A DNA stretch of 64,000 nt from Deltaproteobacteria bacterium (GTDB lineage Bacteria > Desulfobacterota > Desulfomonilia > UBA1062), in assembly GCA_018436855.1 (NCBI GenBank), contig JAHDKO010000050.1:1-64000 (forward strand). Reading direction: 5' to 3'. How positions within the stretch are numbered: the stretch's first letter is position 1; the number at the start of each line of letters is the position of its first letter. This document shows positions 1 to 7,711 of this stretch, one piece after another. The notes beneath the pieces are model-generated. The model was not told where the DNA came from. It made no database searches and saw nothing but the letters and a program-made list of their open reading frames with translations. Made by a program: the position numbers and the translations under genes.

Positions 1-1181
1 CCGACGACCGCGGGGGCCTGCCGTTTCCTGGCGAACCACCAGAACAGGGCCGCTGCGATAAGGATCGCGAGCAGCGCCAGGCCCTGGGTGAGGTTCAGGG
101 ACAGGTTTCTGAGGGATTCCACCGAGAGCCGGAGGAATGCCCAGGCCACCAGGATCGTGCCCGTGGCCGCAAGCGCCGCGGTCCGCACAATCCGCAAGCC
201 CTGAGGGACCAGAAACCCCCCTGAGGCCCAGTATCCGATGAGAATGCCGGCAAAGGGAACGCCCAGAAGCGCATAGCCCTCCTGGAGGTTCGGCGAGAAA
301 AGAACGACCGCAAGCCCCATGCCGAAACCGGTCTTGGGGGCCAGAAGGGCCCGCCAGGCGCCGGGGCCCTGCGGCCTCCCGCTGTATGCCCATGCCGGGA
401 AGACCAGCAGGAGCCAGGGCAGATGGTATTTTATGCAGATCCACAGCCGCTCAAAGATGCCGTGCTCGGTATCGAAGGAGAAGATGCCCGAGGCATACGA
501 CCACCCGGCCGCGAAAGTGTAGGCCGCGAGCACGGCCATGATCATGACCGCGATGAGCAGGACTCCGTAAGGGGCGAGGATGGAGAGGATTCTCCTTGGC
601 GAGAGATCGAAGAGGATGAGCAGGATGACGCCGAAGGCGAAAAATCCCAGGGGGATCCAGCCGCCCAGGATCGTCGCCAAGCCCGCAAGGAAATAGGAGG
701 GCAGATACCACCGGGCGCCCTGACCTTTGAGGTACACCTGCGCAAAGAGCAGGAACGAGATCACGGCCAGGGCCGCGGGCACTGCGGTGAGGTTGAGTGT
801 GGCGTGGCTCGCGATGAATCCCCACGAGGTCATGGTGATCAGCGCTGAGACGATTCCCGACCGCAAGTCCCACTGGGAGGTGCAGAAAGAGAACACGGCC
901 AGGGCCGCCAGGCAGCCGAACAGGATGTCCACCAGGCGCAGCGCGACGATGCCGGTCAAGGGCAGCAGGGAAAAGAGTGCGGGCATCAGCGGGTTTGGTC
1001 CGTAGAGCGAGACCCCGTTGAGGGTGGGCACCAGCCGGAAATCCCGGTGGAGCTCACCGATTGCCTGGAGGACCCACACCTCGCCGGCCAGCGGCACATC
1101 GAGGGCAAGGAAGGGGACGAGCAGTGCAAGGCAGGAAAAGAAGACCCCCAAGAGAATCAGCAATGAGCGGAAAAACCCCAC
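1..1181 (-). CDS. GT39-like integral membrane glycosyltransferase (3' end cut by window)
   Basis: An open reading frame runs from a GTG at 1181 off the left edge, about 393 codons without a stop. The start is supported by GGAGGAGG at 1191-1198, nine bases upstream. The translation is mostly hydrophobic helices. After the first helix comes an acidic loop (LDVPLAGEVW) followed by YGPNPLMPAL, which matches the conserved first periplasmic loop of GT-C enzymes such as ArnT and protein O-mannosyltransferases (family GT39/PMT). Such enzymes move a sugar from a polyprenyl phosphate donor to lipid A or another acceptor on the periplasmic face. The acceptor cannot be told from sequence. It is divergent from rph. 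The C-terminus is outside the window. Confidence 0.72.
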   Translation of the reverse strand, partial: MGFFRSLLILLGVFFSCLALLVPFLALDVPLAGEVWVLQAIGELHRDFRLVPTLNGVSLYGPNPLMPALFSLLPLTGIVALRLVDILFGCLAALAVFSFCTSQWDLRSGIVSALITMTSWGFIASHATLNLTAVPAALAVISFLLFAQVYLKGQGARWYLPSYFLAGLATILGGWIPLGFFAFGVILLILFDLSPRRILSILAPYGVLLIAVMIMAVLAAYTFAAGWSYASGIFSFDTEHGIFERLWICIKYHLPWLLLVFPAWAYSGRPQGPGAWRALLAPKTGFGMGLAVVLFSPNLQEGYALLGVPFAGILIGYWASGGFLVPQGLRIVRTAALAATGTILVAWAFLRLSVESLRNLSLNLTQGLALLAILIAAALFWWFARKRQAPAVV

Positions 1182-1234
1182 CTTTAAAAACCTCCTCCAG
1201 TCATTATGAGGCTTTACCCGAGGACAATCGAGCA

Positions 1235-1240
1235 TGTCAA
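1235..1240 (-). promoter_or_regulatory. possible -35 box of the glycosyltransferase promoter
   Basis: Read on the minus strand, TTGACA lies about 55 bases upstream of the GTG start at 1181. A -10 box at the right distance is weak (TAAAGC with an 18-base spacer), so this is only suggestive. Confidence 0.3.
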
Positions 1241-1323
1241 GCATGGAATCCCCGGATAAGGGGCGGGTGCAGGGAGCCCGGCCCGGACGGCTTTGCAGGT
1301 GGTCTTCCGCATCGACCAAACAG

Positions 1324-1352
1324 TTGACATTGCCGAGCGCTCCCCTTAGTAT
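1324..1352 (+). promoter_or_regulatory. sigma-70-type promoter of rph-rdgB
   Basis: TTGACA at 1324-1329 and TAGTAT at 1347-1352 are separated by 17 bases. The expected transcript start near 1359 leaves about 24 bases before the rph ATG, which includes the ribosome site TTGGAG. Confidence 0.55.
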
Positions 1353-1382
1353 TGCCGCAACGACCGACAATTGGAGAATTGA

Positions 1383-2159
1383 ATGGCGTCCATCGAGGAA
1401 TTACTCAAGAATAAAGGCATCTCGAAACCGAAAGTTGTGAAACGTTCAGACGGAAGAAAACCCGAAGACATCCGGAATGTCAGGATCACCAGGGATTATT
1501 GCAAACACGCATTGGGATCGTGCCTCATCGAGGTGGGCGACACCCGGGTGATCTGCGCGGCCAACATGGAGAACAAGGTGCCCCCGCACCTGAAGAACAG
1601 CGGCACCGGATGGCTCACCGCCGAGTACGGGATGCTTCCCTCATCCACCACCACCCGCATGATCCGCGAATCGTCCCGGGGCAGGCCCCAGGGGAGGACC
1701 CAGGAGATCCAGAGGCTCATCGGCAGGTCGCTGCGCGCCGGCGTCAGGCTGGAGGACGTGGGCGAGCGCACCATCTGGATCGACTGTGACGTCCTGCAGG
1801 CGGACGGGGGAACGAGGACCGCCTCGATCACGGGGGCCTATGTGGCCCTCAAAGACGCCGTAGACTCCCTGGTGAACCAGCAGGTCATCGCACGGAGCCC
1901 CATTCTGGAGCAGGTCGCGGCTGTTTCCGTGGGGATCGTGGAAGGCGAGATCCTGCTCGATCTGAACTATGAGGAAGATTCCCGCGCAGATGTGGACATG
2001 AACGTGGTCATGACCGGGAGCGGGAACATCATCGAGGTGCAGGGCACCGCGGAGGGCCGGGCGTTTTCCCGTGAACAGATGATCGCCATGATAAACTTCG
2101 CCCACAAGGGGATCCTCGAGCTCATGAAGTTTCAGAACCAGGCCCTCGGGATCGGATGA
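1383..2159 (+). CDS. rph: ribonuclease PH
   Basis: The 258-residue product matches RNase PH, a phosphorolytic 3'-to-5' exoribonuclease that trims tRNA 3' ends and helps turn over structured RNA. The arginine-rich phosphate-binding segment [15 protein letters not shown] is at about 95-109. The core motif around [18 protein letters not shown] follows at about 131-148. Family members are usually near 240 residues, so this one has a lysine-rich N-terminal extension of roughly 20 residues ([20 protein letters not shown]). The start has GGAG upstream. It overlaps rdgB by the ATGA at 2156-2159, a pairing seen in many bacteria, and shares its promoter. Confidence 0.95.
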   Translation: MASIEELLKNKGISKPKVVKRSDGRKPEDIRNVRITRDYCKHALGSCLIEVGDTRVICAANMENKVPPHLKNSGTGWLTAEYGMLPSSTTTRMIRESSRGRPQGRTQEIQRLIGRSLRAGVRLEDVGERTIWIDCDVLQADGGTRTASITGAYVALKDAVDSLVNQQVIARSPILEQVAAVSVGIVEGEILLDLNYEEDSRADVDMNVVMTGSGNIIEVQGTAEGRAFSREQMIAMINFAHKGILELMKFQNQALGIG

Positions 2160-2752
2160 AGCTGCTGGCCGCAACGACCAACCAGGGAAAGATCAGGGAA
2201 ATATCCGAAATACTCTCCGGCCTCGGGATCTCGGTGGTGACCCCGCAGGCGCTCAACCTGACCCTCGACGTGAAAGAAGACGGGACCACCTTTGCCGAAA
2301 ACGCGGCAATCAAGGCCCGCGCCTGGAGCCGGGCCGCAGGCATGCCCGCGGTGGCGGACGACTCCGGATTGTGCGTGGATGCACTCGAAGGCAGGCCCGG
2401 GGTGCTGTCTGCCCGGTTTTCAGGCCCAGACGCAACCGACGCGAAAAATATCGCGCTGCTCCTGAAACACATGGAGGACAAACCAAACCGGTCGGCCAGG
2501 TTCGTGTGCGCGGCAGCCCTGGCGTGGGAGACGGGCGAGGTCATTCTGGCCGAGGGCGTGTACGAGGGGGTTATCATCCGCGAGCCCAGGGGGAGCGGGG
2601 GGTTCGGCTACGACCCGGTGTTCCTCGACCCCGAGCTGAACAGGACCCTCGCCGAGATGAGCCCGGAAGAAAAAAACGCCCGCAGTCACCGGAGAAAGGC
2701 TTTGGACGAATTGAAGGATCTGCTGGTGAAGTCGGGGCCGCTGGATTCCTGA
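2156..2752 (+). CDS. rdgB: XTP/dITP pyrophosphatase (RdgB/HAM1 family)
   Basis: The 198-residue protein hydrolyses non-canonical purine nucleoside triphosphates (ITP, dITP, XTP) to monophosphates and keeps them out of DNA and RNA. The N-terminal [11 protein letters not shown] motif, the central [11 protein letters not shown] (67-77), GGFGYDPVF (148-156) and the C-terminal SHRRKAL (177-183) are all present and correctly ordered. Length is normal. Translation is probably coupled to rph through the ATGA overlap. It is the last gene of its operon and converges on rplY. Confidence 0.95.
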   Translation: MKLLAATTNQGKIREISEILSGLGISVVTPQALNLTLDVKEDGTTFAENAAIKARAWSRAAGMPAVADDSGLCVDALEGRPGVLSARFSGPDATDAKNIALLLKHMEDKPNRSARFVCAAALAWETGEVILAEGVYEGVIIREPRGSGGFGYDPVFLDPELNRTLAEMSPEEKNARSHRRKALDELKDLLVKSGPLDS

Positions 2753-3143
2753 AGGCTGCGACGTCGGATCCTCTTTCTGAAAAGTCCGCTTCCTGAAGGC
2801 TTGGAAGGGGGGGCACTATCCCCTTCAGTACTGCGACATTCTCCTTTTAAGCTCGCTTCTTAAGGAGTTGAGAAGGGGGAGGGTCTGGTTCCCGTTCAAG
2901 CCTGCTGCTTCAAAAGGATCGAAGGGCTGGCCCTTCAAGGGTCCACACCTATAAAGGCAATCGGAAGCACCCCTTGAGCCGGGCTCAAGGGGTGTCTCGG
3001 TTCTGGGGGTTGCCGTCCCGGTATCGCCAGACACCAGCACCCCGAGATGCGGGCGGATCCGGGCGCCACGGGGACAGCGGGCCTGTCCGGGCCGCAGCAC
3101 GGGCCGATCCCATTTACCGGGCCGGGGGACAATCCGGAAAGAA
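2753..3143. other. 391-bp convergent intergenic region with several hairpins
   Basis: No credible gene is present between the stops of rdgB and rplY. The region holds a 12-nt direct repeat (TTCCTGAAGGCT at 2746-2757 and 2790-2801). It also holds inverted repeats CTGAAGG/CCTTCAG (2792-2798 with 2821-2827) and GAAGGGCTGGCCCTTC (2921-2936), and the strong hairpin listed separately at 2968-2994. None is followed by a clear T-tract. Confidence 0.5.
2968..2994. terminator. strong 13-bp-arm hairpin, possible bidirectional transcription stop
   Basis: CACCCCTTGAGCC and GGCTCAAGGGGTG form perfect arms around a single base (effective loop three bases). It lies between convergent genes, where a two-way terminator or transcript-stabilising hairpin is expected. 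It lacks a T-tract on either strand, so intrinsic termination is uncertain. Confidence 0.4.
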
Positions 3144-3785
3144 TCAGGACTCGGGTGTTTCCGTGGCTGCAGCGGCCTCTTCCGCGGCGGCCTCCGCCTC
3201 GGCCGGCGTCTCGACGAACTTGGCCTGGACGAGAACGGCGATCACCTTGTCTTCGCTCACCCCGTGGCCGAGACTGACGCCCTCGGGGAGCTTGAGGTCG
3301 GATGAGTGGATCACGTCGTGCTTGTCCACGATGGACGAAATATCCACCTCGATCTCCGATGGGATGCTCGCAGGCGGGCACTTGAGGGAGATGCTGGTCG
3401 CCTCGTGGCCGATCTTGCCCTTGCCCTCCTTCTCGGCGGGTGAGTCACCCACGAACACGAGCGGAACATCCACTGTGACCTCGTGGCGCAGGTCGACCTT
3501 CAGGAAATCCACGTGCAGGATGTTCCCGTTGATACTGTCGCGCTGAATGGCGTGGATGAGGACCGGCAGCTTCTTGCCCTCGATGCCGGCATTGATGATG
3601 GCGGTGCCGTGGGTCTTTTTGTAGGCTTTTTCAAAGTCCTTCTGCCCAACCTGTACCATCGTGGTGTCGAAGCCCCTTCCGTAGACCACGGCCGGGATGA
3701 TGCCCTCCCGGCGAAGAGCGCGCACCTTTTTCTTATGGACCGAACGTGGGGTCAGTGCCAGGGTAATATTGTCCTGTGTTCCCAT
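3144..3785 (-). CDS. rplY: 50S ribosomal protein L25, long (CTC/TL5) form
   Basis: The 213-residue protein carries the L25 5S rRNA-binding domain (about 1-95, with VRALRREGIIPAVVYGRG near residues 22-39) followed by the TL5/CTC C-terminal beta domain (about 100-190). It ends in an Ala/Glu-rich low-complexity tail. It binds 5S rRNA in the large subunit. The start at 3785 has GCGGAGG seven bases upstream. In many bacteria this gene neighbours pth or prs; here neither is next to it, and it is alone and divergent from greA. Confidence 0.93.
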   Translation of the reverse strand: MGTQDNITLALTPRSVHKKKVRALRREGIIPAVVYGRGFDTTMVQVGQKDFEKAYKKTHGTAIINAGIEGKKLPVLIHAIQRDSINGNILHVDFLKVDLRHEVTVDVPLVFVGDSPAEKEGKGKIGHEATSISLKCPPASIPSEIEVDISSIVDKHDVIHSSDLKLPEGVSLGHGVSEDKVIAVLVQAKFVETPAEAEAAAEEAAAATETPES

Positions 3786-3862
3786 CTCTTATCCTCCGCT
3801 TTCTTTATAAAAACGTGTCTATGCTTGTTTAATTCCTGCCACATAACACAGAAAATCGTGAC

Positions 3863-3892
3863 AGTATAGTGCCGATACGAGCAATAATCGGC
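3863..3892 (-). promoter_or_regulatory. rplY promoter region with an inverted repeat
   Basis: On the minus strand a TATACT -10 box (plus-strand 3863-3868) lies upstream of rplY. A perfect inverted repeat, GCCGAT at 3871-3876 and ATCGGC at 3887-3892, occupies the place where the spacer and -35 box should be. No good -35 hexamer is visible, so the palindrome could be an activator or repressor site. Confidence 0.35.
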
Positions 3893-3909
3893 AAAGGGGC
3901 ATTCTCTTC

Positions 3910-3937
3910 TTGACATATCGGTGCTGTATGTTACTTT
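3910..3937 (+). promoter_or_regulatory. greA promoter
   Basis: TTGACA at 3910-3915 and TACTTT at 3932-3937 are spaced by 16 bases. The predicted transcript start (about 3943-3945) falls at the foot of the leader hairpin. Confidence 0.5.
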
Positions 3938-3945
3938 TTAACCCG

Positions 3946-3986
3946 GTACTGGCGGTCAAAGGCCGCCGGTATCTTTTTCTTTTTTT
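3946..3986 (+). terminator. intrinsic terminator-like hairpin in the greA leader
   Basis: The stem 3948-3955 (ACTGGCGG) pairs with 3963-3970 (CCGCCGGT), including one G-T pair, around a seven-base loop. The stretch TCTTTTTCTTTTTTT follows at 3972-3986. It lies between the greA promoter and the greA ribosome site, so it should end some transcripts before the gene. E. coli greA is known to have a leader terminator that yields short GraL RNAs; a parallel here is inference. Confidence 0.6.
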
Positions 3987-4001
3987 ACGGTGGAGACGAG
4001 T

Positions 4002-4475
4002 ATGAAAAGAAATCCCATGACGAGAGAAGGCTTTCGTGCCCTGCAGGAAGAGGTCGAACGCCTGAAAAAGGTCGAACGGCCCCAGATCATCAGGGCGATA
4101 GAGGAGGCCAGAGGACATGGCGACCTCTCGGAAAATGCCGAATACATCTATGCCAAGGAGCGGCAGTCCCTCATCGAGGGCAGGTTGCAGGACCTGGAAA
4201 GCAAGCTGGGAACCGCCGAGATCATTGACACGACGAATCTCCCCCAAGACCGCATCGTGTTCGGTTCCCGGTTCATCCTCAGCAATCTGGACACTGACGA
4301 GGAAACCCTCTATCAGATCGTGGGGGTTGTCGAGTCGGACATTTCGCAGGGCAAGATCTCGGTCGAGTCGCCCATGGCAAAGGCTCTGATCGGCAAAAGG
4401 CTCGATGACGAGGTGGTCGTGGACACCCCCAGCGGCAAGAGAGAGTTCGAAATCATCGAGATTCTCAAGAACTAG
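4002..4475 (+). CDS. greA: transcription elongation factor GreA
   Basis: The 157-residue protein rescues backtracked RNA polymerase by stimulating transcript cleavage through the secondary channel. The N-terminal coiled coil holds the tip motif GDLSENAEYIYAKERQ (about residues 40-55), with the Asp and Glu that coordinate the catalytic Mg2+. The C-terminal FKBP-like domain (about 80-157) ends in SPMAKALIGKRLDDEV and a short tail. I start at ATG 4002 because TGGAGA sits six bases upstream; the in-frame GTG at 3990 lies within that ribosome site. Transcription must pass the hairpin just upstream. Confidence 0.95.
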   Translation: MKRNPMTREGFRALQEEVERLKKVERPQIIRAIEEARGHGDLSENAEYIYAKERQSLIEGRLQDLESKLGTAEIIDTTNLPQDRIVFGSRFILSNLDTDEETLYQIVGVVESDISQGKISVESPMAKALIGKRLDDEVVVDTPSGKREFEIIEILKN

Positions 4476-4512
4476 ACCTTTCTTGGGAGCACCTCTTTCC
4501 CTTTAAGCGCGC

Positions 4513-5322
4513 TCATTCTCCGGCCGCGTCCGCGGCCGTTCCCGCCTGCGGGAGAAAATAGATGTGCGGTTTTGCGGTCACAGGGTTTTTTCCCACCCGA
4601 ACCGGGGTATGGTAGACCTCCTCGATGGTCCCTTGTGTCAGAACCGACCCGGGCGCCCCGGAGGAATGAACCTCTCCGTTCTTCAGGATGAGCACCCTGT
4701 CGCAGTATGCGCCGGCGAGGTTGAGGTCGTGGAGTATGATCAGGACGGTGAGCCCGGCCTGTTCCGACAGGGAGCCGACGAGGTCCAGCACCCGGATCTT
4801 GTGGGTGATGTCCAGGTGGGCCGTGGGCTCGTCCATGAGGAGCAGCTCAGGTTTCTGCACCAGGCCCTGGGCGAGGACCACCCGCTGCAGCTCTCCCCCG
4901 GAAAGGGCGCTTACCTTCCGGTCGCGGAAATCCGTGAGGCCGAGCAGGCTTAAATTCTCAGCAATGATCCTGCGGTCTTCTTGCGTGAAAGGAGAGAGCC
5001 TTCCCCGGTGGGGATACCTTCCCAGCGAGACGAACTCCTCAACGGTAAAGGGGGGAGGAACCGAGCGGAACTGGGGAATCACGGCCACCTTCCGCGCAAA
5101 CTCCCTGCGCGCCATCCTGGCGATGTCCCGGCCGCAGTAGAGAATCCTTCCGTCCATGGGCCTGAGGATCCGGCCGATGGTGCGGAAGAGGGTGGTCTTG
5201 CCCGCGCCGTTCGGGCCGATGATCCCCATGATGCCTCGGAAGGGGATCGAGAAGGTGATGTCCCGGATCACGGGTCTTCTCTCATACCCTGCGGTGACGT
5301 GCTGAACCGAGAGCAGGTCCAT
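4513..5322 (-). CDS. ABC transporter ATP-binding protein, BtuD/FecE type
   Basis: This 269-residue ATPase drives an importer of the cobalamin/ferric-siderophore class. It has a Walker A GPNGAGKTT (about 37-45), a Q-loop near VAVIPQF, the signature LSGGELQRV (about 140-148), the Walker B LLLMDEPTAHLD (about 160-171) and the switch His in ILHDLN. It is the last gene of a three-gene minus-strand operon (binding protein, permease, ATPase), with a one-base gap after the permease. Substrate cannot be decided: corrinoid, haem or Fe(III) chelate are all possible. Confidence 0.9.
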   Translation of the reverse strand: MDLLSVQHVTAGYERRPVIRDITFSIPFRGIMGIIGPNGAGKTTLFRTIGRILRPMDGRILYCGRDIARMARREFARKVAVIPQFRSVPPPFTVEEFVSLGRYPHRGRLSPFTQEDRRIIAENLSLLGLTDFRDRKVSALSGGELQRVVLAQGLVQKPELLLMDEPTAHLDITHKIRVLDLVGSLSEQAGLTVLIILHDLNLAGAYCDRVLILKNGEVHSSGAPGSVLTQGTIEEVYHTPVRVGKNPVTAKPHIYFLPQAGTAADAAGE

Positions 5323-5323
5323 A

Positions 5324-6328
5324 TCACGACACCTCCGCCGGTCTGGCCTTCAGGAGATAGATCACGAAGAACAGGCCGCCCACCATTCCCGTGATCACCC
5401 CTACGGGCAGCTCCAGCGGCCTGATGATGACCTGGGAGAGGGTGTCCGAGAGGATGAGGAAGCCTCCTCCGGCCAGCATGGAGCACGGGACGAGGGAGTG
5501 ATGGTCTGCGCCGGTCAGGCTGCGCACTGCGTGCGGGATGACCAGCCCGATAAAGGCGATGATGCCCGAGAGCGCAACGCATACGCCCGTGATGAGGGAT
5601 GCGCCCAGGAGCAGGTATGTTTTGGTCTTTTTCGCGTCCAGGCCCAGATGGTACGACGGCTCGTCGCCCAGGGAGAGCAGGTTGAGGTCCCGGGCGAAAA
5701 AAAGCAGGGAGAGCATCACGGGCAGGATCATCAGGAGCATCTTCACAGACCCGGCAGGCGGCGCGCTCAGCGAGCCCATGAGCCACAGGATGGAGGAGTG
5801 CACCTCCCTTGAGGAGGCTACGGCAAAGATGAACATCACCACCGAGGAGAAGAGAAAGCTCATGATGATGCCGGCCAGGATGAGCATGCTGTTGGAAAAG
5901 CCCTTGAGCGATGCGGCCCCGAGAACGACCCCGATGCTCAGGCAGCAGCCGGCGAAGCAGATGAGCACCATGGGAAGCCCGCTGATGCCCAGCAGGATGG
6001 CGATCACGGCGCCGAGCGACCCCCCGCCCGAGACGCCCAGGGTATAGGGCTCGGCCAGGGGGTTGCGCAGGATGGCCTGGAACACGACACCGCATACGGC
6101 AAGGGCGGAGCCGACCATCCCCGCCATAAAAATCCGGGGAAGGCGCAGTTCCCAGACAAGCGTGCCTGCGATCCCGTCCGAGCCGGGGTGGAAGAGCGCA
6201 TCGACGATCTCTCCGGGCGGAAGCTGCATGCCTCCGGTGAACAATCCCAGGGCGATAGCGGCCAGGAGAAAGGCGAGCAGGATCAGGAACACGACCCCGC
6301 GGTTCACGGCTGCTCCGGGAACAGGCAA
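5324..6328 (-). CDS. ABC transporter permease, FecCD/BtuC family
   Basis: A 334-residue integral membrane protein of the FecCD family, with about ten predicted helices. Typical family segments are visible: LRLPRIFMAGMVGSALAVCG near 60-80, the ATP-binding-protein contact region LSALSGIIAFIGLVIPHAVR-like around 255-275, and PLELPVGVITGMVGGLFFVI near the C-terminus. It would form a dimer and pass substrate delivered by the periplasmic protein encoded upstream, whose 3' end overlaps it by 25 bases. Confidence 0.9.
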   Translation of the reverse strand: MPVPGAAVNRGVVFLILLAFLLAAIALGLFTGGMQLPPGEIVDALFHPGSDGIAGTLVWELRLPRIFMAGMVGSALAVCGVVFQAILRNPLAEPYTLGVSGGGSLGAVIAILLGISGLPMVLICFAGCCLSIGVVLGAASLKGFSNSMLILAGIIMSFLFSSVVMFIFAVASSREVHSSILWLMGSLSAPPAGSVKMLLMILPVMLSLLFFARDLNLLSLGDEPSYHLGLDAKKTKTYLLLGASLITGVCVALSGIIAFIGLVIPHAVRSLTGADHHSLVPCSMLAGGGFLILSDTLSQVIIRPLELPVGVITGMVGGLFFVIYLLKARPAEVS

Positions 6329-7155
6329 GCTACGACGGCATGAAGCGCCTTGAGAAACATAACCGGGGTGGGCTGGCAGACGAGATCAGCGCTCAGGGGA
6401 TACACCCGTCCCTGCCTCACCGCGCTGACCCGGCTGAACCGCGACCACAGGGCAGAGTGCTCCTGCGAGCCCTCCATGTCGCTCACCAGGAAAATCACTT
6501 CGGGGTCTGCGGTCAGGACGTTTTCGACATTGATCCTGGGGTATTTTGCCGGGAGCTGTCCGAAGATGTTCCGGCCTCCGGCCGTGCGGATGAGCTCCCC
6601 GGTGAAGGTGTTGTCTCCGGCCGCGACCAGGGGGCTGCTGCCCATCTGCCAGAACACCCGGTAGGCGGGTCCGCGTGACGCCTTCTCGCGCAGTTCGTTC
6701 ACCTGTCTGCGGATGTCCTCGACCATCCGTTGGGCCTCGTGCTCCCGGCCGAGCAGGGCGCCCAGCCGGACAAACTCGCTGCACATGCAGGTGAAGGACT
6801 CGCAGCCCTGAAACACCTCTACCCTGATCCCCAGAGAATTGAGCTTATCGACAGCGGTTTCCCGATTGGAGTCCGTGCTGGCGAGCACGAGATCGGGCTT
6901 GAGCGCGCAGATCTTCTCGATATTGAGCAGGGTCAGCGTCCCCACCACCTCGCGTTCTTTCCGGGCCTCTGCGGGGCAGAAGCTCGTAACCCCCACAAGC
7001 CGGTCCTGCTCCTGAAGATCGTAGATCTCCCGGGTGAGAGACGGGGCAAGGGAGACGATCCTCCCGGGCACCTCCCCTTGGGCAGGGAGGATGCACCCCA
7101 GAAAGATAAACGCATGTATGCCGAGGCAGGCGAGGTATTTACCCATCGTACGCAT
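6304..7155 (-). CDS. periplasmic substrate-binding protein, BtuF/FepB-like
   Basis: The 283-residue product has an N-terminal signal sequence (hydrophobic stretch at about 6-22, ending ILPAQGE) and a class III periplasmic binding fold. RIVSLAPSLTREIYDL (about 32-47) is the typical start of the BtuF/FhuD family. A weak lipobox FLGC is present, but signal peptidase I cleavage after AQG is equally possible. An unusual cysteine cluster, CESFTCMC (about 118-125), could bind a metal or haem. The start is ambiguous between ATG 7155 and ATG 7146. It heads the importer operon. No cobalamin-riboswitch B12 box is recognisable upstream, so a corrinoid substrate is not supported by regulation. Confidence 0.85.
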   Translation of the reverse strand: MRTMGKYLACLGIHAFIFLGCILPAQGEVPGRIVSLAPSLTREIYDLQEQDRLVGVTSFCPAEARKEREVVGTLTLLNIEKICALKPDLVLASTDSNRETAVDKLNSLGIRVEVFQGCESFTCMCSEFVRLGALLGREHEAQRMVEDIRRQVNELREKASRGPAYRVFWQMGSSPLVAAGDNTFTGELIRTAGGRNIFGQLPAKYPRINVENVLTADPEVIFLVSDMEGSQEHSALWSRFSRVSAVRQGRVYPLSADLVCQPTPVMFLKALHAVVACLFPEQP

Positions 7156-7238
7156 CTCTTATCAACAGAATTTGTAAAGAGCAGTCTAACCATAGAACGC
7201 CCGGGCAAGCAAGGGTCCAGTCCCGACTCCTCAAAACA

Positions 7239-7661
7239 GGGGACGTCCGTGAAATATGGACATTCGGCTTTTGTCTCTCCACGATCGAAAGAGTGACAGA
7301 GGCAAGCGCAGAGGCGAGCGTGGGTAACAGACATCCGGGCGAACGCACCTAATTCTGGTGGTTGCACGAGGGCTGGTTTGCTGCGAACCCTCCATTCTCG
7401 GTCTGCTTGTTGAAGAATTTTGAAGTTGGGGTCACATTCCCAGCCGCTTTTCGGCTTCAATAGGGTCCAGGGTTTGCCCTAAAGGTTCATGCCATTGAAA
7501 TAACACTTCCTCTTCATTCTTGTCTTTTACCATGAACGTCTGAGTGAATTCGTATCTTGCAGATAGTCGATGAGAAGGAGGGAAGTTTCAGACGATTCCG
7601 GTTTGCGGGAATCAAATGTTCGGGAACGGGAATCAAATGTCAATATTTCACGGATGTCCCC
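7239..7661. mobile_element. 423-bp MITE-like element with 26-bp terminal inverted repeats
   Basis: The left end (7239-7264, beginning GGGGACGTCCGTGAAATAT) and the reverse complement of the right end (7636-7661) match at 24 of 26 bases. The right end also holds a 13-nt direct repeat, GGGAATCAAATGT, at 7607-7619 and 7628-7640 (21-bp period). No transposase is encoded inside. This fits a non-autonomous element or the relic of a larger one. It ends 11 bases upstream of the tetR -35 box. Confidence 0.55.
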
Positions 7662-7671
7662 CAATTATTTG

Positions 7672-7700
7672 TTGACGGTAGTAGACGACTGGTCTACTAA
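7672..7700 (+). promoter_or_regulatory. tetR promoter with operator palindrome between its boxes
   Basis: TTGACG (7672-7677) and TACTAA (7695-7700) are 17 bases apart. The palindrome TAGTAGAC-GACTG-GTCTACTA (7679-7699) fills the spacer. Inverted TAGAC/GTCTA half-sites are what I would expect for a NemR/AcuR-like TetR repressor, so autorepression is likely. Confidence 0.6.
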
Positions 7701-7711
7701 TGGGTGCAGGC

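Larger units (their letters stand above)
7156..7711. other. 556-bp intergenic region largely occupied by a degenerate repeat element
   Basis: There is no intact gene between the importer and the TetR gene. Most of the space (7239-7661) is bounded by inverted repeats. The rest holds the upstream region of the binding protein and the tetR promoter. A short phrase, GGGGTCACATTCCCAG, at about 7428-7443 resembles repeat debris. I saw no long-frame protein with recognisable similarity. Confidence 0.5.

Noticed and set aside
6933-7460. Minus-strand open frame spanning the start of the binding-protein gene
   Set aside because: It overlaps the well-supported importer gene in another frame and its upstream part is repeat-derived; composition is not protein-like.
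7156-7560. Cobalamin riboswitch upstream of the importer
   Set aside because: I looked for the B12 box and its conserved core on the minus strand and found none.
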